Source: Paraburkholderia rhizosphaerae
GTDB taxonomy: Bacteria; Pseudomonadota; Gammaproteobacteria; Burkholderiales; Burkholderiaceae
Direction of reading: 5' to 3'
NCBI RefSeq assembly: GCF_004366595.1
Contig: NZ_SORE01000012.1
Coordinates: 124,001-188,000, forward strand
DNA: 64,000 nt
The notes below the pieces were generated by a model. It did no database searches. It saw nothing but the letters and a program-made list of their open reading frames with translations, and had not been told where the DNA came from. Position numbers and translations under genes: made by a program. Below are positions 27,747 through 38,550 of this stretch, piece by piece. Positions within the stretch are counted from its first letter, which is position 1, and each line of letters begins with the position of its first letter.

Positions 27747-28638
27747 ACGCGCGCAGCCCGGCTTCGTTGTCGGCCCACCCGCTCCTCACCTTGATAAAGG
27801 TCTCCAGGTACACCGGACCGTCGAACAGCTTTTCCATATCGAGGCGCGCTTCGGTGCTGATCTGTTTGAGCTTGGCCCCTTTCTGGCCGATGATCATCGC
27901 CTTATGCGTATCGCGCTCGACGAGAATCGTCGCGAAGATGCGGCGCAGGCGGCCTTCCGCCTCGAACTTGTCGATCACGACCGTGCTCGTGTATGGCAAT
28001 TCGTCGCCGGTCCAGCGGAATACTTTTTCGCGCAGGATCTCAGCAGCGAGAAAGCGCTCGCTGCGATCGGTCAGATCGTCCTCGCCGTAGATCGGCTCGC
28101 CTTCCGGCAGATACGGCTTCACCGTCGCGAACAGCCGCTTGATGTCGTCGGGGTTCTTCGCGGACAGCGGCACGATTTCCTTGAAATCGCGCAGCGCCGA
28201 CATCTGCTGCATGAATGGGTACAGCGTGTCCTTGTCGCTGACGCGGTCGAGCTTGTTCGCAATCAGCAGCGCTGGCGCCGCCGGCGGAATCAGATCGAGC
28301 ACCTGCTGGTCGTCGGGGCCGAAGCGGCCGGCTTCGATGACGAACAGAATCGCGTCGACCGACGTCAGCGTCGAGGTCACCGCGCGGTTCAGCGACCGGT
28401 TCAGCGCGCCGCTATGGCGCGTCTGGAAACCGGGCGTGTCGACGAAGATGTATTGCGCGTCGTCGAGCGTGCGGATGCCGGTGATGCGGTGACGGGTCGT
28501 CTGCGCCTTGCGCGACGTGATGCTGACTTTCTGGCCGACGAGCGCGTTCATCAGCGTCGACTTGCCGACGTTCGGCCGGCCAACGATGGCGACCATGCCG
28601 CAGCGAAATCCAGGGGCGGTGGGAGTGGGCGTGTTCAT
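27733..28638 (-). CDS. era: GTPase Era
   Basis: Era is an essential GTPase that helps mature 16S rRNA and assemble the 30S subunit. G1 is GRPNVGKS (20-27), then DTPG, NKLD and SAK follow in order. The C-terminal KH domain contains [11 protein letters not shown], which binds the 3' end of 16S rRNA. At 301 residues it is normal. It lies after rnc, whose product also processes rRNA, and its 3' end overlaps the proposed recO start by 14 bases. Confidence 0.97.
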   Translation of the reverse strand: MNTPTPTAPGFRCGMVAIVGRPNVGKSTLMNALVGQKVSITSRKAQTTRHRITGIRTLDDAQYIFVDTPGFQTRHSGALNRSLNRAVTSTLTSVDAILFVIEAGRFGPDDQQVLDLIPPAAPALLIANKLDRVSDKDTLYPFMQQMSALRDFKEIVPLSAKNPDDIKRLFATVKPYLPEGEPIYGEDDLTDRSERFLAAEILREKVFRWTGDELPYTSTVVIDKFEAEGRLRRIFATILVERDTHKAMIIGQKGAKLKQISTEARLDMEKLFDGPVYLETFIKVRSGWADNEAGLRAYGYE

Positions 28639-28771
28639 ATTCGGGCTACGGCAAACCGGGGCCGACGTGCATTGCGGGACAACCAGATGCGAACTGCAAT
28701 AGCAACAGCAAAGGCGCGGCGGCGGTAATCGGCTGGGTTAATCAGGGGCGCTCGCGAGCAATCGGGGTGAA

Positions 28772-30415
28772 TCAATGGCCCGCGTCGGCGACGCGGGTAT
28801 GCAGCGCGCTCGCGACGCCGGGTTCAAGGTCGGCTTCCGCCGTCGCCGCGCCGGCGATTTCGCGGCTGCGGGACGTCGGTCTTTCAGTGCTGCGTGATGC
28901 GGCTTCAAATGGGTCCGCCGGTTTCTCCCGTTCGGAGCCATTTGCGAGGCGCGCGGCGGTGTCGTGCTTGTCCCCTGCTTTGTCGCTGGTTTTTTCGGCG
29001 GGTTTTTCGGCTGCTTTGTCTGTTTTCCCGGCTTGCCTGTCGGCGAGCGACGTGGCGGTTTCCAGCTTGTCCGCCGCCGTGTCGCCTTGACGAATTGTCG
29101 TATCGGTCCTGTCGGAAGGCGGATCCGGCGGTCGCGTCGCGGCGTCGGTCCGGTCGCTCTGCTTGTCGGCGTGGTTGTCCGACGGTTTGTCGGGCTGTTT
29201 GTCGACCGGCTTTTCAGCCTGCTTCTCAACCTGCTTGTCGGACGGTTTCTCCGTCTGCCTGTCGGACGGTTTCTCGCCCGGCTTTTCAGCCTGCTTCTCG
29301 GCTGGCTTCTCGGCTGGCTTGTCAGCCAGCCTGTCAATGCGGTCCGCCTTTTCGCCCCGGCCGGTCTTGTCCTCGGTCCGCTCGACCGCCTTGTCGCCCG
29401 GTTTATCCGCTGCTCGTTCGACCCGCTCCGGCTTGTCCGCCTTTTCCTTATCGGCGCTGCCACCGCCGCCGGCCTGGCCCTGGCTGTATTCGACGTGCGC
29501 GGCACGAATCACCGCGAGCGGGGCGACGCTGGGCGGCGCGGCGGCCGGCACACGCTCGGCGCCTGCTTCCGCTGCCGTTGTCTTCGCTTCTGCGCGTGCC
29601 GCGCGCTGCTCGGCCTTGCGCTGGTCCGGCGCACGCAGATCAAGCGCCGTCTGCACGCCGGTCACGCCGGGGACGATTTCCGCCTCGGCGCTCTTCGCCG
29701 CACGCGCGCTCTTCGAACGCTTCGACTTCGCAACCACCGCCGGCGCCGCTGCCATCACCTCGTCGAGCGCCTTCTTGGCGGCCGCCTGTTCGGCGGCGCG
29801 GCGGCTCGCACCGGAGCCCGACACCTTCACGTCGAGCTTAGGCACAGTGCATTCGACTTCGAACTGTTGATTGTGCGCCGCACCATGCGTGGCGATCACC
29901 GTGTAGGTCGGCAATGCGATCTTGCGGCCCTGCAGATACTCCTGCAGCAGCGTCTTGGCGTCCTTGCCGAGCGTGCGCGGGTCAATATGATCGAGAATCG
30001 GCACATACAGCCGCTTGATAACGGTTTGTGCCGCCTCAAACCCGCCATCCAGAAAAATCGCGCCGAGGATCGCCTCGAGCGTGTCCGCGAGGATCGACGG
30101 CCGGCGAAAGCCACCGCTGCGCAATTCGCCTTCACCGAGGCGCAGGCCGTCCGAAATATTCAGGGCCTGAGCAATTTCGTACAGCGACTGCTGTTTGACG
30201 AGATTCGCCCGCACCCGGGACAGATCGCCTTCGTCCAGCTTCCCAAAACGTTGGAACAAAAGTGCCGCCACCGCGCAATTGAGAACGGAGTCGCCGAGAA
30301 ACTCGAGCCGTTCGTTATGCGTGGCGCTATGACTGCGGTGAGTGAGAGCCTGGCGCAGCAATTCCGCATTGCGAAATTCGTAGCGCAGTCGGCTTTCCAG
30401 CGGAGATGAAGGCAT
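28772..30415 (-). CDS. rnc: Ribonuclease III with very long repetitive C-terminal tail
   Basis: RNase III cuts double-stranded RNA in rRNA processing and mRNA decay. The catalytic domain has the signature ERLEFLGDS (35-43, with Glu38 and Asp42) and DTLEAILGA (Glu114). A double-stranded RNA-binding domain spans about 154-221. These 225 residues would be a complete enzyme. The remaining ~320 residues are low complexity: first Ala/Lys/Arg-rich, then about 150 residues of short degenerate units such as [15 protein letters not shown]. The frame stays open with no frameshift to the stop at 28772. lepB lies 241 bases upstream and era 133 downstream. Confidence 0.95.
   Translation of the reverse strand: MPSSPLESRLRYEFRNAELLRQALTHRSHSATHNERLEFLGDSVLNCAVAALLFQRFGKLDEGDLSRVRANLVKQQSLYEIAQALNISDGLRLGEGELRSGGFRRPSILADTLEAILGAIFLDGGFEAAQTVIKRLYVPILDHIDPRTLGKDAKTLLQEYLQGRKIALPTYTVIATHGAAHNQQFEVECTVPKLDVKVSGSGASRRAAEQAAAKKALDEVMAAAPAVVAKSKRSKSARAAKSAEAEIVPGVTGVQTALDLRAPDQRKAEQRAARAEAKTTAAEAGAERVPAAAPPSVAPLAVIRAAHVEYSQGQAGGGGSADKEKADKPERVERAADKPGDKAVERTEDKTGRGEKADRIDRLADKPAEKPAEKQAEKPGEKPSDRQTEKPSDKQVEKQAEKPVDKQPDKPSDNHADKQSDRTDAATRPPDPPSDRTDTTIRQGDTAADKLETATSLADRQAGKTDKAAEKPAEKTSDKAGDKHDTAARLANGSEREKPADPFEAASRSTERPTSRSREIAGAATAEADLEPGVASALHTRVADAGH
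29150..29420 (-). repeat. Degenerate 12-bp coding repeats in the rnc tail
   Basis: This part of rnc consists of imperfect 12-base units that encode four-residue motifs of the form (D/E)KP(A/S/G/D) or (D/E)KQ(A/V/P). Units such as the codons for AEKP and SDKQ recur many times in a row. Slippage at such a tract would add or remove four residues without shifting the frame. Confidence 0.8.
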
Positions 30416-30518
30416 GGGCAGAGTATAACGCGGGCGCTTGCCCCGGCGAAAACGCGGACCGACACGCGAACAGGCGTGGTGAAGCGACGTTACCGCAGGT
30501 TCTTAAAGTAGCGTGATA

Positions 30519-30547
30519 ACACGCCGCGCAGATTTCGCGGCGTGTTT
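30519..30547. terminator. Hairpin in the lepB-rnc gap
   Basis: aacacgccgcg (30519-30529) pairs with cgcggcgtgtt (30536-30546), an 11-bp stem with a 6-base loop. On the minus strand it is not followed by a good T-run, so it may be a processing site or a weak terminator rather than a full stop between lepB and rnc. Confidence 0.5.
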
Positions 30548-30656
30548 CGAGCTTGCGATGCGACGATCGTGATGCGTGATTTTGAGACGCGTGGTCGCTG
30601 CGGTGATCGGAGCGCGGTTCGCGCTCATCGCGCGATGACGTTAAAGATAACGCCAC

Positions 30657-31574
30657 TCACTCGAATGGGCCGATCCGTTTGAGATCGCTGAAGTTCATCC
30701 AGATGAAGAACGCACGGCCAACGAGGTTCGCGTCCGGCACGAAACCCCAGTAACGGCTGTCCGCGCTGTTATCGCGGTTGTCACCCATCATGAAGTAGTG
30801 GCCCGGCGGCACCTTGCAGATCACGCCGCGGTCGTTGTAATTGCAGTTGTTGCGATATGGGTAGTCATCCGCGCCGACAACGAACGGCGGCACCGCCGGA
30901 TTGTTCAGGATACGGTTCTTGCGGCCGTCGATATCTTCCTCGAATTGCTTCATGTAGCCGGCGCGCGGGGTGCCGCTCGCTTCATCGGGTTCCTGATCGT
31001 AGAAGTCGGGCAGCGCAATCTCGGGAACCGGCTTGCCGTTGATCGTCAGTTTCTTGTCCTGATACGAGACGACGTCGCCCGGCAGACCGATCACGCGCTT
31101 GATGTAGTCGACCGATTCATCCTTCGGATAGCGGAACACGATCACATCGCCGCGCCGCACGGGACGGCCTTCGGTGAGCTTCGTATTCGTGATCGGCAAG
31201 CGCAGGCCGTAGTCGAATTTGTTGACGAGGATGAAGTCACCGACCAGCAGCGTCGGCACCATCGAGCCTGACGGAATCTTGAACGGCTCGACGACGAACG
31301 AGCGCACGACGAACACGACGAGAATGACCGGGAAGAAGCTCGCCGTGTATTCGAGCCACCACGGCTGGCGCAGTTTTTCGTCGCGCAACTTCGCGCGCGT
31401 CTGATCCGGATTTTCATCGGCGAAACGCTCGCCGACCCGCGCTTGCTGGCGGTCGAACTCGGCTACCGCCGCTTGCGCCGCGAGGCGCCTTCTCGGCACG
31501 AAAAAGAGCTTGTCTGCTACCCAGGCGATGCCCGTCAATACGACGAGCACAAAAAGAATCAATGCGAAATTCAT
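30657..31574 (-). CDS. lepB: Signal peptidase I
   Basis: LepB removes signal peptides on the outer face of the inner membrane. The 305-residue protein has an N-terminal transmembrane helix (about 3-25), a cytoplasmic stretch, and a second helix (about 78-95). The periplasmic domain contains the catalytic Ser104 in IPSGSMVPTL and Lys159 in YIKRVIGLPGD, and the late box MGDNRDNSADSR. The ATG at 31574 (MNFALILFVLVV) is the family start. It follows lepA by 22 bases, as in E. coli. Confidence 0.97.
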   Translation of the reverse strand: MNFALILFVLVVLTGIAWVADKLFFVPRRRLAAQAAVAEFDRQQARVGERFADENPDQTRAKLRDEKLRQPWWLEYTASFFPVILVVFVVRSFVVEPFKIPSGSMVPTLLVGDFILVNKFDYGLRLPITNTKLTEGRPVRRGDVIVFRYPKDESVDYIKRVIGLPGDVVSYQDKKLTINGKPVPEIALPDFYDQEPDEASGTPRAGYMKQFEEDIDGRKNRILNNPAVPPFVVGADDYPYRNNCNYNDRGVICKVPPGHYFMMGDNRDNSADSRYWGFVPDANLVGRAFFIWMNFSDLKRIGPFE

Positions 31575-31596
31575 TGAAGGGTGTCCGTTGTTCGTC

Positions 31597-33390
<1,794 letters not shown>

Positions 33391-33633
33391 TCAAGGCCGA
33401 TCAAGCAAAAAAGGCGCGCTCGGTGGGTCGCGAAGCACGCCTCGGAAACTGACTGAAAAACCTGCCTATTTTAGCTGAAAAGGGGTTCCGCTGGCGGATT
33501 TGCGGGACTGGCCGGCCTGCATGCGGACCGGCGGACACGCGGCCAGCGTGCGGACCGGTAGGCTTCGCGCCTGCGTGCGAACCAGCGAGCACGCGCACCG
33601 GCGGGAGACAGACGTCGCGGCGATGCGAGCGCA

Positions 33634-33924
33634 TCAGCGCGCGGACGCATCGACGCATGCGGCCAGCGCGCCACGCACGCGCGCCTCGTCGAGGTGATAG
33701 CGGCACAGTTCGGCGCCGGCCAGCACCAGCACGGGCACCGCTTCGTTATATCGCGCTTCGAGCGCGGCATCCGCGTCGATATCGACCACATCGACGTGTA
33801 CACCGAATTCCACCCGTAGCGGCTCAAGCGCGGCGCGCATGTCGTCACACAGATGACACCATGCGCGCCCATAGAGCGTGAGCACTGTCGGCTCTTGCGA
33901 AGCCGGCTTGGTCACAAGTGTCAC
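33634..33924 (-). CDS. Glutaredoxin family protein (DUF836 type)
   Basis: A 96-residue thioredoxin-fold protein with the redox pair WCHLC near residues 22-26, the VDIDAD strand and the cis-proline segment EAVPVLVLAG. It resembles the small glutaredoxin-like proteins that follow mucD in Burkholderiaceae. The start is a GTG whose bases overlap the mucD stop (GTGA), which implies coupled translation. The first 12 residues before VLTLYGRAWC are not conserved. Confidence 0.87.
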   Translation of the reverse strand: MTLVTKPASQEPTVLTLYGRAWCHLCDDMRAALEPLRVEFGVHVDVVDIDADAALEARYNEAVPVLVLAGAELCRYHLDEARVRGALAACVDASAR

Positions 33925-35453
33925 TTCTGCGGTGCGCGCGGCCGGATCGGCACGAACTGCGTGTTGTCGCCGCGGCGCACGAGCAGCGCGACCATCTTCT
34001 GCGGATCGAGATGCGTGACCAGCTCGTCGAACTGCTTTGCGCTCGTCACATCGGTATCGCCAAGCCGCAGGATGATGTCACCTTTCTGCAGCCCAACCCG
34101 CGCGGCCGGCCCTTCGATCGCGTCGACCTGCACGCCATTGCGCAGCTTGAGCGACTTCATCTGGTCAGATGGGATATCGCTAACTGCGATGCCCAGCGCA
34201 TTCGTCGCCTGTTGCTTCGGCGCGGGTGGCTTGCGCTGATCGGCGTGCGCGGCCTTGTCCGGCTGCATCTCGGCGACCGTGACCGACAGATCGCGCGTCT
34301 GGCCCTTGCGCCAGATCGTGATGGACGTCTTCGTGCCGGGCTTTGTATCGCCTACCATCCGTGGCAGATCGGTCGCGGTGTCGACCGAATGACCCGCGAA
34401 CTTCAGGATGATGTCGCCCGGCTGGACGCCCGCCTTGTCGGCCGGACCGCCTGGTTCGACGCTGCTTACCAGCGCGCCCTGCGCCTTCGGCAAGCCGAGC
34501 GAATCGGCGACATCCTTCGTGACCTCGCCGATCGCAACCGCGATGCGACCGCGGACGACCTTGCCTGACGTCTTCAGCTGATCGGCGACACGCATCGCTT
34601 CGTCGATAGGAATCGCGAACGAGATGCCCATAAACCCGCCGGTACGGCTGTAGATCTGCGAGTTGATGCCGATCACCTCGCCTTGCATATTGATCAGCGG
34701 GCCGCCCGAGTTGCCCGGATTCACCGCGACGTCGGTCTGGATAAACGGCAGATAGTCGCCGGTATCGCGACCCTTCGCGCTGACGATACCCGCCGTCACC
34801 GTGTTTTCGAGCCCGAACGGCGAACCGATCGCGACCACCCATTCGCCGACGCGCACCTTGTTCGAATCGCCGATCGTCACGGTCGGCAGGTTGGTCGCAT
34901 TGATCTTCACGACCGCGACGTCGGTGCGTTCGTCGACGCCGATCAGCTTCGCCTTGAACTCGCGCTTGTCGGTGAGCGTCACGTAAATCGAGTCGGCATC
35001 GTCGATCACGTGCGCGTTGGTCATCACATAACCGTCCGACGACAGGATGAAGCCCGAGCCAACGCCGCTGTTCGTTTCGGAATCGCTGTTGTCCTGTGGC
35101 GAATCTCCACCCTGGCCGCCCTGGCTACCCTGACCACCTCCTTGCCCGCCCTGGCTGTCGCCACCGCCACCTCGCGGCGGCGTTTGCGGCGACTGCGGCA
35201 TTGGAATGCCAAAGAAGCGGCGGAAAAACTCGGACATGTCGCCGTCGTCGAGTCCGGGAGGCAGACCGCGGTTGCCGGTCGGCACGTGCGCGGTGGTCCT
35301 GATATTGACGACCGCGGGGCCGACCTTGTCGACCAGGTCCGTGAAATCGGGAAGGCTGGCTGCGGGCGCGGCCACCGCCGTATGCGGCAGAAACGGCAGG
35401 CAAGCCGCTAGCAGCGCGGCCGCGAAGAGTTTGCGCACCGAGGAAGTCGTCAT
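33921..35453 (-). CDS. mucD: DegP/DegQ-type periplasmic serine protease (MucD)
   Basis: A 510-residue HtrA protease that degrades misfolded envelope proteins. A signal peptide ends near AVAAP (residue 30). The trypsin-like domain has His148 in TNAHVID, Asp178 in ERTDVAV and Ser249 in NPGNSGGP. Two PDZ domains follow (about 285-380 and 410-500). A glycine/glutamine-rich loop (about 94-117) separates the start from the protease. The gene lies right after rseB, the arrangement of the AlgU/MucD system, and is probably part of the sigma-E regulon. Confidence 0.96.
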   Translation of the reverse strand: MTTSSVRKLFAAALLAACLPFLPHTAVAAPAASLPDFTDLVDKVGPAVVNIRTTAHVPTGNRGLPPGLDDGDMSEFFRRFFGIPMPQSPQTPPRGGGGDSQGGQGGGQGSQGGQGGDSPQDNSDSETNSGVGSGFILSSDGYVMTNAHVIDDADSIYVTLTDKREFKAKLIGVDERTDVAVVKINATNLPTVTIGDSNKVRVGEWVVAIGSPFGLENTVTAGIVSAKGRDTGDYLPFIQTDVAVNPGNSGGPLINMQGEVIGINSQIYSRTGGFMGISFAIPIDEAMRVADQLKTSGKVVRGRIAVAIGEVTKDVADSLGLPKAQGALVSSVEPGGPADKAGVQPGDIILKFAGHSVDTATDLPRMVGDTKPGTKTSITIWRKGQTRDLSVTVAEMQPDKAAHADQRKPPAPKQQATNALGIAVSDIPSDQMKSLKLRNGVQVDAIEGPAARVGLQKGDIILRLGDTDVTSAKQFDELVTHLDPQKMVALLVRRGDNTQFVPIRPRAPQK

Positions 35454-35472
35454 GTCGTCGTAAACCGATGGA

Positions 35473-36519
35473 TTACTTGGGAGCCTTGTATTCTATGGCA
35501 GACGCGAATTGCTGCAATGTGGCCTGAGGCACTTCGCCAAGCAGGGTAATCCAGAAGTCCCCGCGGCGCTTGACAAGCACATGGGTCGCCCCGGTGCTTC
35601 CCGCGCCTTCTTTCCGCGTATTTTTCTCGACCGGCTCGACGAAGATCGAAATGGCCGCGAGGCCGTCGGAGAACACCATCTGGTCGACCGGAATCGGCGG
35701 GTTGCCCGGATCGTGCGCCGCCATCGGCCGGCGCAGCTCACGAATCTTCCTGAAACCCGGCACGTTCGGCGTGATCTGCCAACCCTGCGCTTCCATATCG
35801 ACCGGCTCGACCGGCGGATGCACGATCGTCCATCCAGCGGTATTACGAATGCCCGCTGCAATCGGCGCCTTTTCGACCGGCACGCCAATGCGAATCTGCG
35901 AAAACGACAACTGCTCGAGCACATCCCCGCTCGGATCGAGCGTTTGCGCGCGCAGCAGCAAGCCGGTTTTCGTGTCGGCCCACAGCTTGTATGCGTAACG
36001 GTAAGCGTCTTTGGGATCGAGTTCGATCACGTCGGCTTCGACGCCCGCGACGCGATCGCGGCCGAGGATTTTCGGGGCGTACACCGCCAGTACCTCATCG
36101 GTGCTCGCGGACAGCAGCGCAGGAAAGGAGTCCTTGTTTTGCCGTTGCTCGACGACGAGCAGATGCCGCTCGGGCACGAACGTATAGAGCTCGTCGTTAT
36201 GCCGCAGCATCTTGCGCGGCTTGCCATCGAGACTTTCAAGCTGCTCGAATTCGCCATCGTTGCGCGTCGCATAGTGCGAGATGCGCGACGTCTGCACGAA
36301 CGCGCCGCGCTGATAGACGAACGCGCCTTCGTAGTTCTGCTGCTGCGCAGCCTGGTGGATTCGATTGAGCAGTTCGGCCGCCGACTGGCGGCCCGAAGCG
36401 TCGTCCTGCGCATGCGCGCGAGGAACCACGGATAACGCTGAAACAAGTGCGGCTGCGCAGAACAGTAGTGCCGGCAGCCGTCCCCACGTTGTCTTTTTAT
36501 TGAACCGCAAAGTCTGCAT
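35473..36519 (-). CDS. rseB: Sigma-E regulatory protein RseB/MucB
   Basis: A periplasmic protein (348 residues) that binds the anti-sigma factor and protects it from proteolysis until lipid or LPS signals release it. A signal peptide ends near PRAHAQ (about residue 37 of the ATG-36519 frame). The large LolA-like domain follows (AAELLNRIHQAAQQQNYEGAF, YVF-type strands, EADVIELDPKDAYRY) and then the small C-terminal domain (DGLAAISIFVEPVE, HVLVKRRGDFWITLLGEVP). The ATG at 36519 starts 4 bases after the rseA stop, so translation is tightly linked. Confidence 0.95.
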   Translation of the reverse strand: MQTLRFNKKTTWGRLPALLFCAAALVSALSVVPRAHAQDDASGRQSAAELLNRIHQAAQQQNYEGAFVYQRGAFVQTSRISHYATRNDGEFEQLESLDGKPRKMLRHNDELYTFVPERHLLVVEQRQNKDSFPALLSASTDEVLAVYAPKILGRDRVAGVEADVIELDPKDAYRYAYKLWADTKTGLLLRAQTLDPSGDVLEQLSFSQIRIGVPVEKAPIAAGIRNTAGWTIVHPPVEPVDMEAQGWQITPNVPGFRKIRELRRPMAAHDPGNPPIPVDQMVFSDGLAAISIFVEPVEKNTRKEGAGSTGATHVLVKRRGDFWITLLGEVPQATLQQFASAIEYKAPK

Positions 36520-36523
36520 CGAG

Positions 36524-37180
36524 CTATCGGCCCTGCGTAGTGGCGGCTGCACGGATCAGCGGCATCGCGGTGCCCATTACGGGCTGCTGCGCGAACTGCT
36601 GATGGGCTTCCAGATACTGATCAAGACTTGCGTCACGGATGATATTCGCGTCCTGCACCGCCGGTTGCGCGGTCGCGACCGGCATCGACGCCATCGCGAC
36701 ACGCTGGAGCGTGTCCCCGGACGACACCGAGGCAACCTGCGCCCCTTGCATACCGGTGTTCACGCCCTGCAGTTGCGGAACGACGATCCACGTCAGCGTA
36801 GCGGCAGCGGCGGCTACCGCGAACGCCGGCAGCAAACGTCGACCGAGCGGACGTCCCAGCAGCCGGCCGGACGCATTGCGTTGTTCGCGCAACGCCGACG
36901 ATGACGACGGCGCAACGATATGCGCTTCGCTTTCGAAGCGCGCCGCGAAACCGCTGACGAAAGCGTGGCTTGCGCTGGCGCTCAACGCCAGATCGTCGGA
37001 ACGCAGCACGTCGCCGATCAGGTGATAGTCCGACCATGTCGCGCGATCTTCACGATCGAGCGCGCCAATAAACGCTTCCGACTCTTCGCCGACCCACTCG
37101 CCGTCGATCAGCGCGGACAGACGCTCGCCGCGCGAGCTCGCTTGCAGATTCGCTTCCGAACGCATCGAAACGGACCCCAT
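36524..37180 (-). CDS. rseA: Anti-sigma-E factor RseA/MucA
   Basis: A single-pass inner-membrane protein of about 218 residues. The cytoplasmic N-terminal part (RGERLSALIDGEW...TWSDYHLIGDVLR) is the RseA domain that holds RpoE inactive. One hydrophobic helix near LLPAFAVAAAAATLTWIVV crosses the membrane, and the periplasmic tail binds RseB. The ATG at 37180 has GGGGAG about 5 nt upstream and is preferred to starts at 37192 or 37204. It follows rpoE by 138 bases. Confidence 0.93.
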   Translation of the reverse strand: MGSVSMRSEANLQASSRGERLSALIDGEWVGEESEAFIGALDREDRATWSDYHLIGDVLRSDDLALSASASHAFVSGFAARFESEAHIVAPSSSSALREQRNASGRLLGRPLGRRLLPAFAVAAAAATLTWIVVPQLQGVNTGMQGAQVASVSSGDTLQRVAMASMPVATAQPAVQDANIIRDASLDQYLEAHQQFAQQPVMGTAMPLIRAAATTQGR

Positions 37181-37318
37181 GATGCTCCCCATCTTTACAG
37201 ACACCCCGTAGTGACACCACCTGACCCAGATATTGCACCGTCGCCCCGCACGGCCGCTGATGAAACACTATCGACAAGCTTCGACCGGAGACGGCTCGAA
37301 GCGCAACGGATAGCGCGA

Positions 37319-37918
37319 TTACCAGCGTTTGCCCTCGGGGGTGTCCAGCAACGGACGCAATTTTGCCGCAATGGCTTCGCGAGCACGGAAAATTCTCGAT
37401 CTGACGGTGCCAATCGGGCAACCCATCATTTCGGCGATTTCCTCGTAGCTCAAACCCTCAATTTCACGAAGAGTAATGGCGGTGCGCAGCTCTTCCGGTA
37501 AAACCGCCATCGCAGCATTGACCGTCTCTGCGATCTGTTTGCTCATCAACATCGACTCGGGCGTGTTGATATCCCTTAGTTGGTCGGCATCCGAGAAAGT
37601 TTCAGCCTCTTCAGCGTCTGCTTCGGTCGAAGTCGGCGCTCGCCGGCCCTGCGTCGCAAGGTAGTTCTTCGCCGTGTTCACGGCAATCCGGTACAACCAC
37701 GTATAGAAAGCCGATTCACCGCGAAATTGGGGCAGTGCCCGGTAGGCCTTGATGAACGCATCCTGGGCCACGTCCTCGACCTCGGCAGGATCTCGCACAA
37801 GGCGCGAAATCAGCCGGATGATCTTGCGGTGGTATTTGGTGACCAGAAGCTCGAACGCGGCCTTGTCGCCGTTCTGCACGCGTTCGACCAGCACCTGATC
37901 AATTTCTTTTTCGCTCAC
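37319..37918 (-). CDS. rpoE: RNA polymerase sigma factor RpoE (AlgU)
   Basis: An ECF sigma factor of 199 residues that controls the envelope-stress response. Region 2 reads EVEDVAQDAFIKAYRALPQF and then FYTWLYRIAVNTAKNYL; region 4 has SYEEIAEMMGCPIGTVRSRI. The linker between them is rich in Glu/Asp/Ala. The next genes are its anti-sigma factor, RseB and MucD, as in Pseudomonas algU-mucABD. It lies only 91 bases after a YgfX-like gene and the fatty-acid genes, so it could be transcribed from upstream as well as from its own promoter. Confidence 0.97.
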   Translation of the reverse strand: MSEKEIDQVLVERVQNGDKAAFELLVTKYHRKIIRLISRLVRDPAEVEDVAQDAFIKAYRALPQFRGESAFYTWLYRIAVNTAKNYLATQGRRAPTSTEADAEEAETFSDADQLRDINTPESMLMSKQIAETVNAAMAVLPEELRTAITLREIEGLSYEEIAEMMGCPIGTVRSRIFRAREAIAAKLRPLLDTPEGKRW

Positions 37919-38009
37919 CTGATAAATCCGTTAGCTAGGGCCCGCGGGGGCACCATTGTAGCGTCCCCTTCATCCTGTCACGTTACAGCAGTAACGGCAG
38001 TAACAGTCG

Positions 38010-38537
38010 TTACAACGCCCCGTGCGCGGCGCGCCGGGCCTGTACCGCCAGTTCACGGAAATGGTCGGAGCAAAGCATATCGGCGGTCACGAGCAACGTG
38101 CGGGAGCGGCCATTGTCGCCTACAAGCGCAATCGAAAGCAGCCAACCGCTCCACTGCGCGCAGCCGACGATTCGGCCCTGGGCGATCGACTGACCGGCGC
38201 GATTCGACGTGGCCAATCCATCCGGCCCGATTTTAAGCGACGTGGGCCGGCGTCGGGCATCGCGCGCAAGCGCAATACCCAGCATGCCAAGCGTCGCGAG
38301 CGCGGCGACTACGGCGTGCGGCCACGCGAAGCGCGCGACGAGTGTCGTGAAAACGGCCGCGACGGCGATCAGGATAAAGACCGCGCTCACGCAATACAAC
38401 AAGGCGGAGCGTCGCAGCACCATGCGCTGCGAAACTCCGCCTTCGGATACGTCCTGTTGCATTTGTCCCAGCGGCGACACCGCATCGAGCGGTGCCACCG
38501 GTAACCGGACGGATTGAAACTGCGGTGCTTGCGTCAA
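38010..38537 (-). CDS. Small membrane protein, YgfX-like
   Basis: A 175-residue protein with two adjacent hydrophobic segments (about residues 45-67 and 71-90), followed by a soluble part with LKIGPDGLATSNRAGQ and SGWLLSIALVGDNGRSRTLLVTADML. The topology and its position between fabF and rpoE suggest a YgfX/CptA-like protein, but sequence resemblance is weak by eye and the function is open. It begins 14 bases after fabF ends, so it belongs to the same transcript. Confidence 0.65.
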   Translation of the reverse strand: MTQAPQFQSVRLPVAPLDAVSPLGQMQQDVSEGGVSQRMVLRRSALLYCVSAVFILIAVAAVFTTLVARFAWPHAVVAALATLGMLGIALARDARRRPTSLKIGPDGLATSNRAGQSIAQGRIVGCAQWSGWLLSIALVGDNGRSRTLLVTADMLCSDHFRELAVQARRAAHGAL

Positions 38538-38550
38538 ACGGAAACGCCGC

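Noticed and set aside
33437-33633. Repeated gcggaccgg words downstream of the glutaredoxin-like gene
   Set aside because: The copies are few, imperfect and unevenly spaced. They look like GC-rich drift rather than an array.
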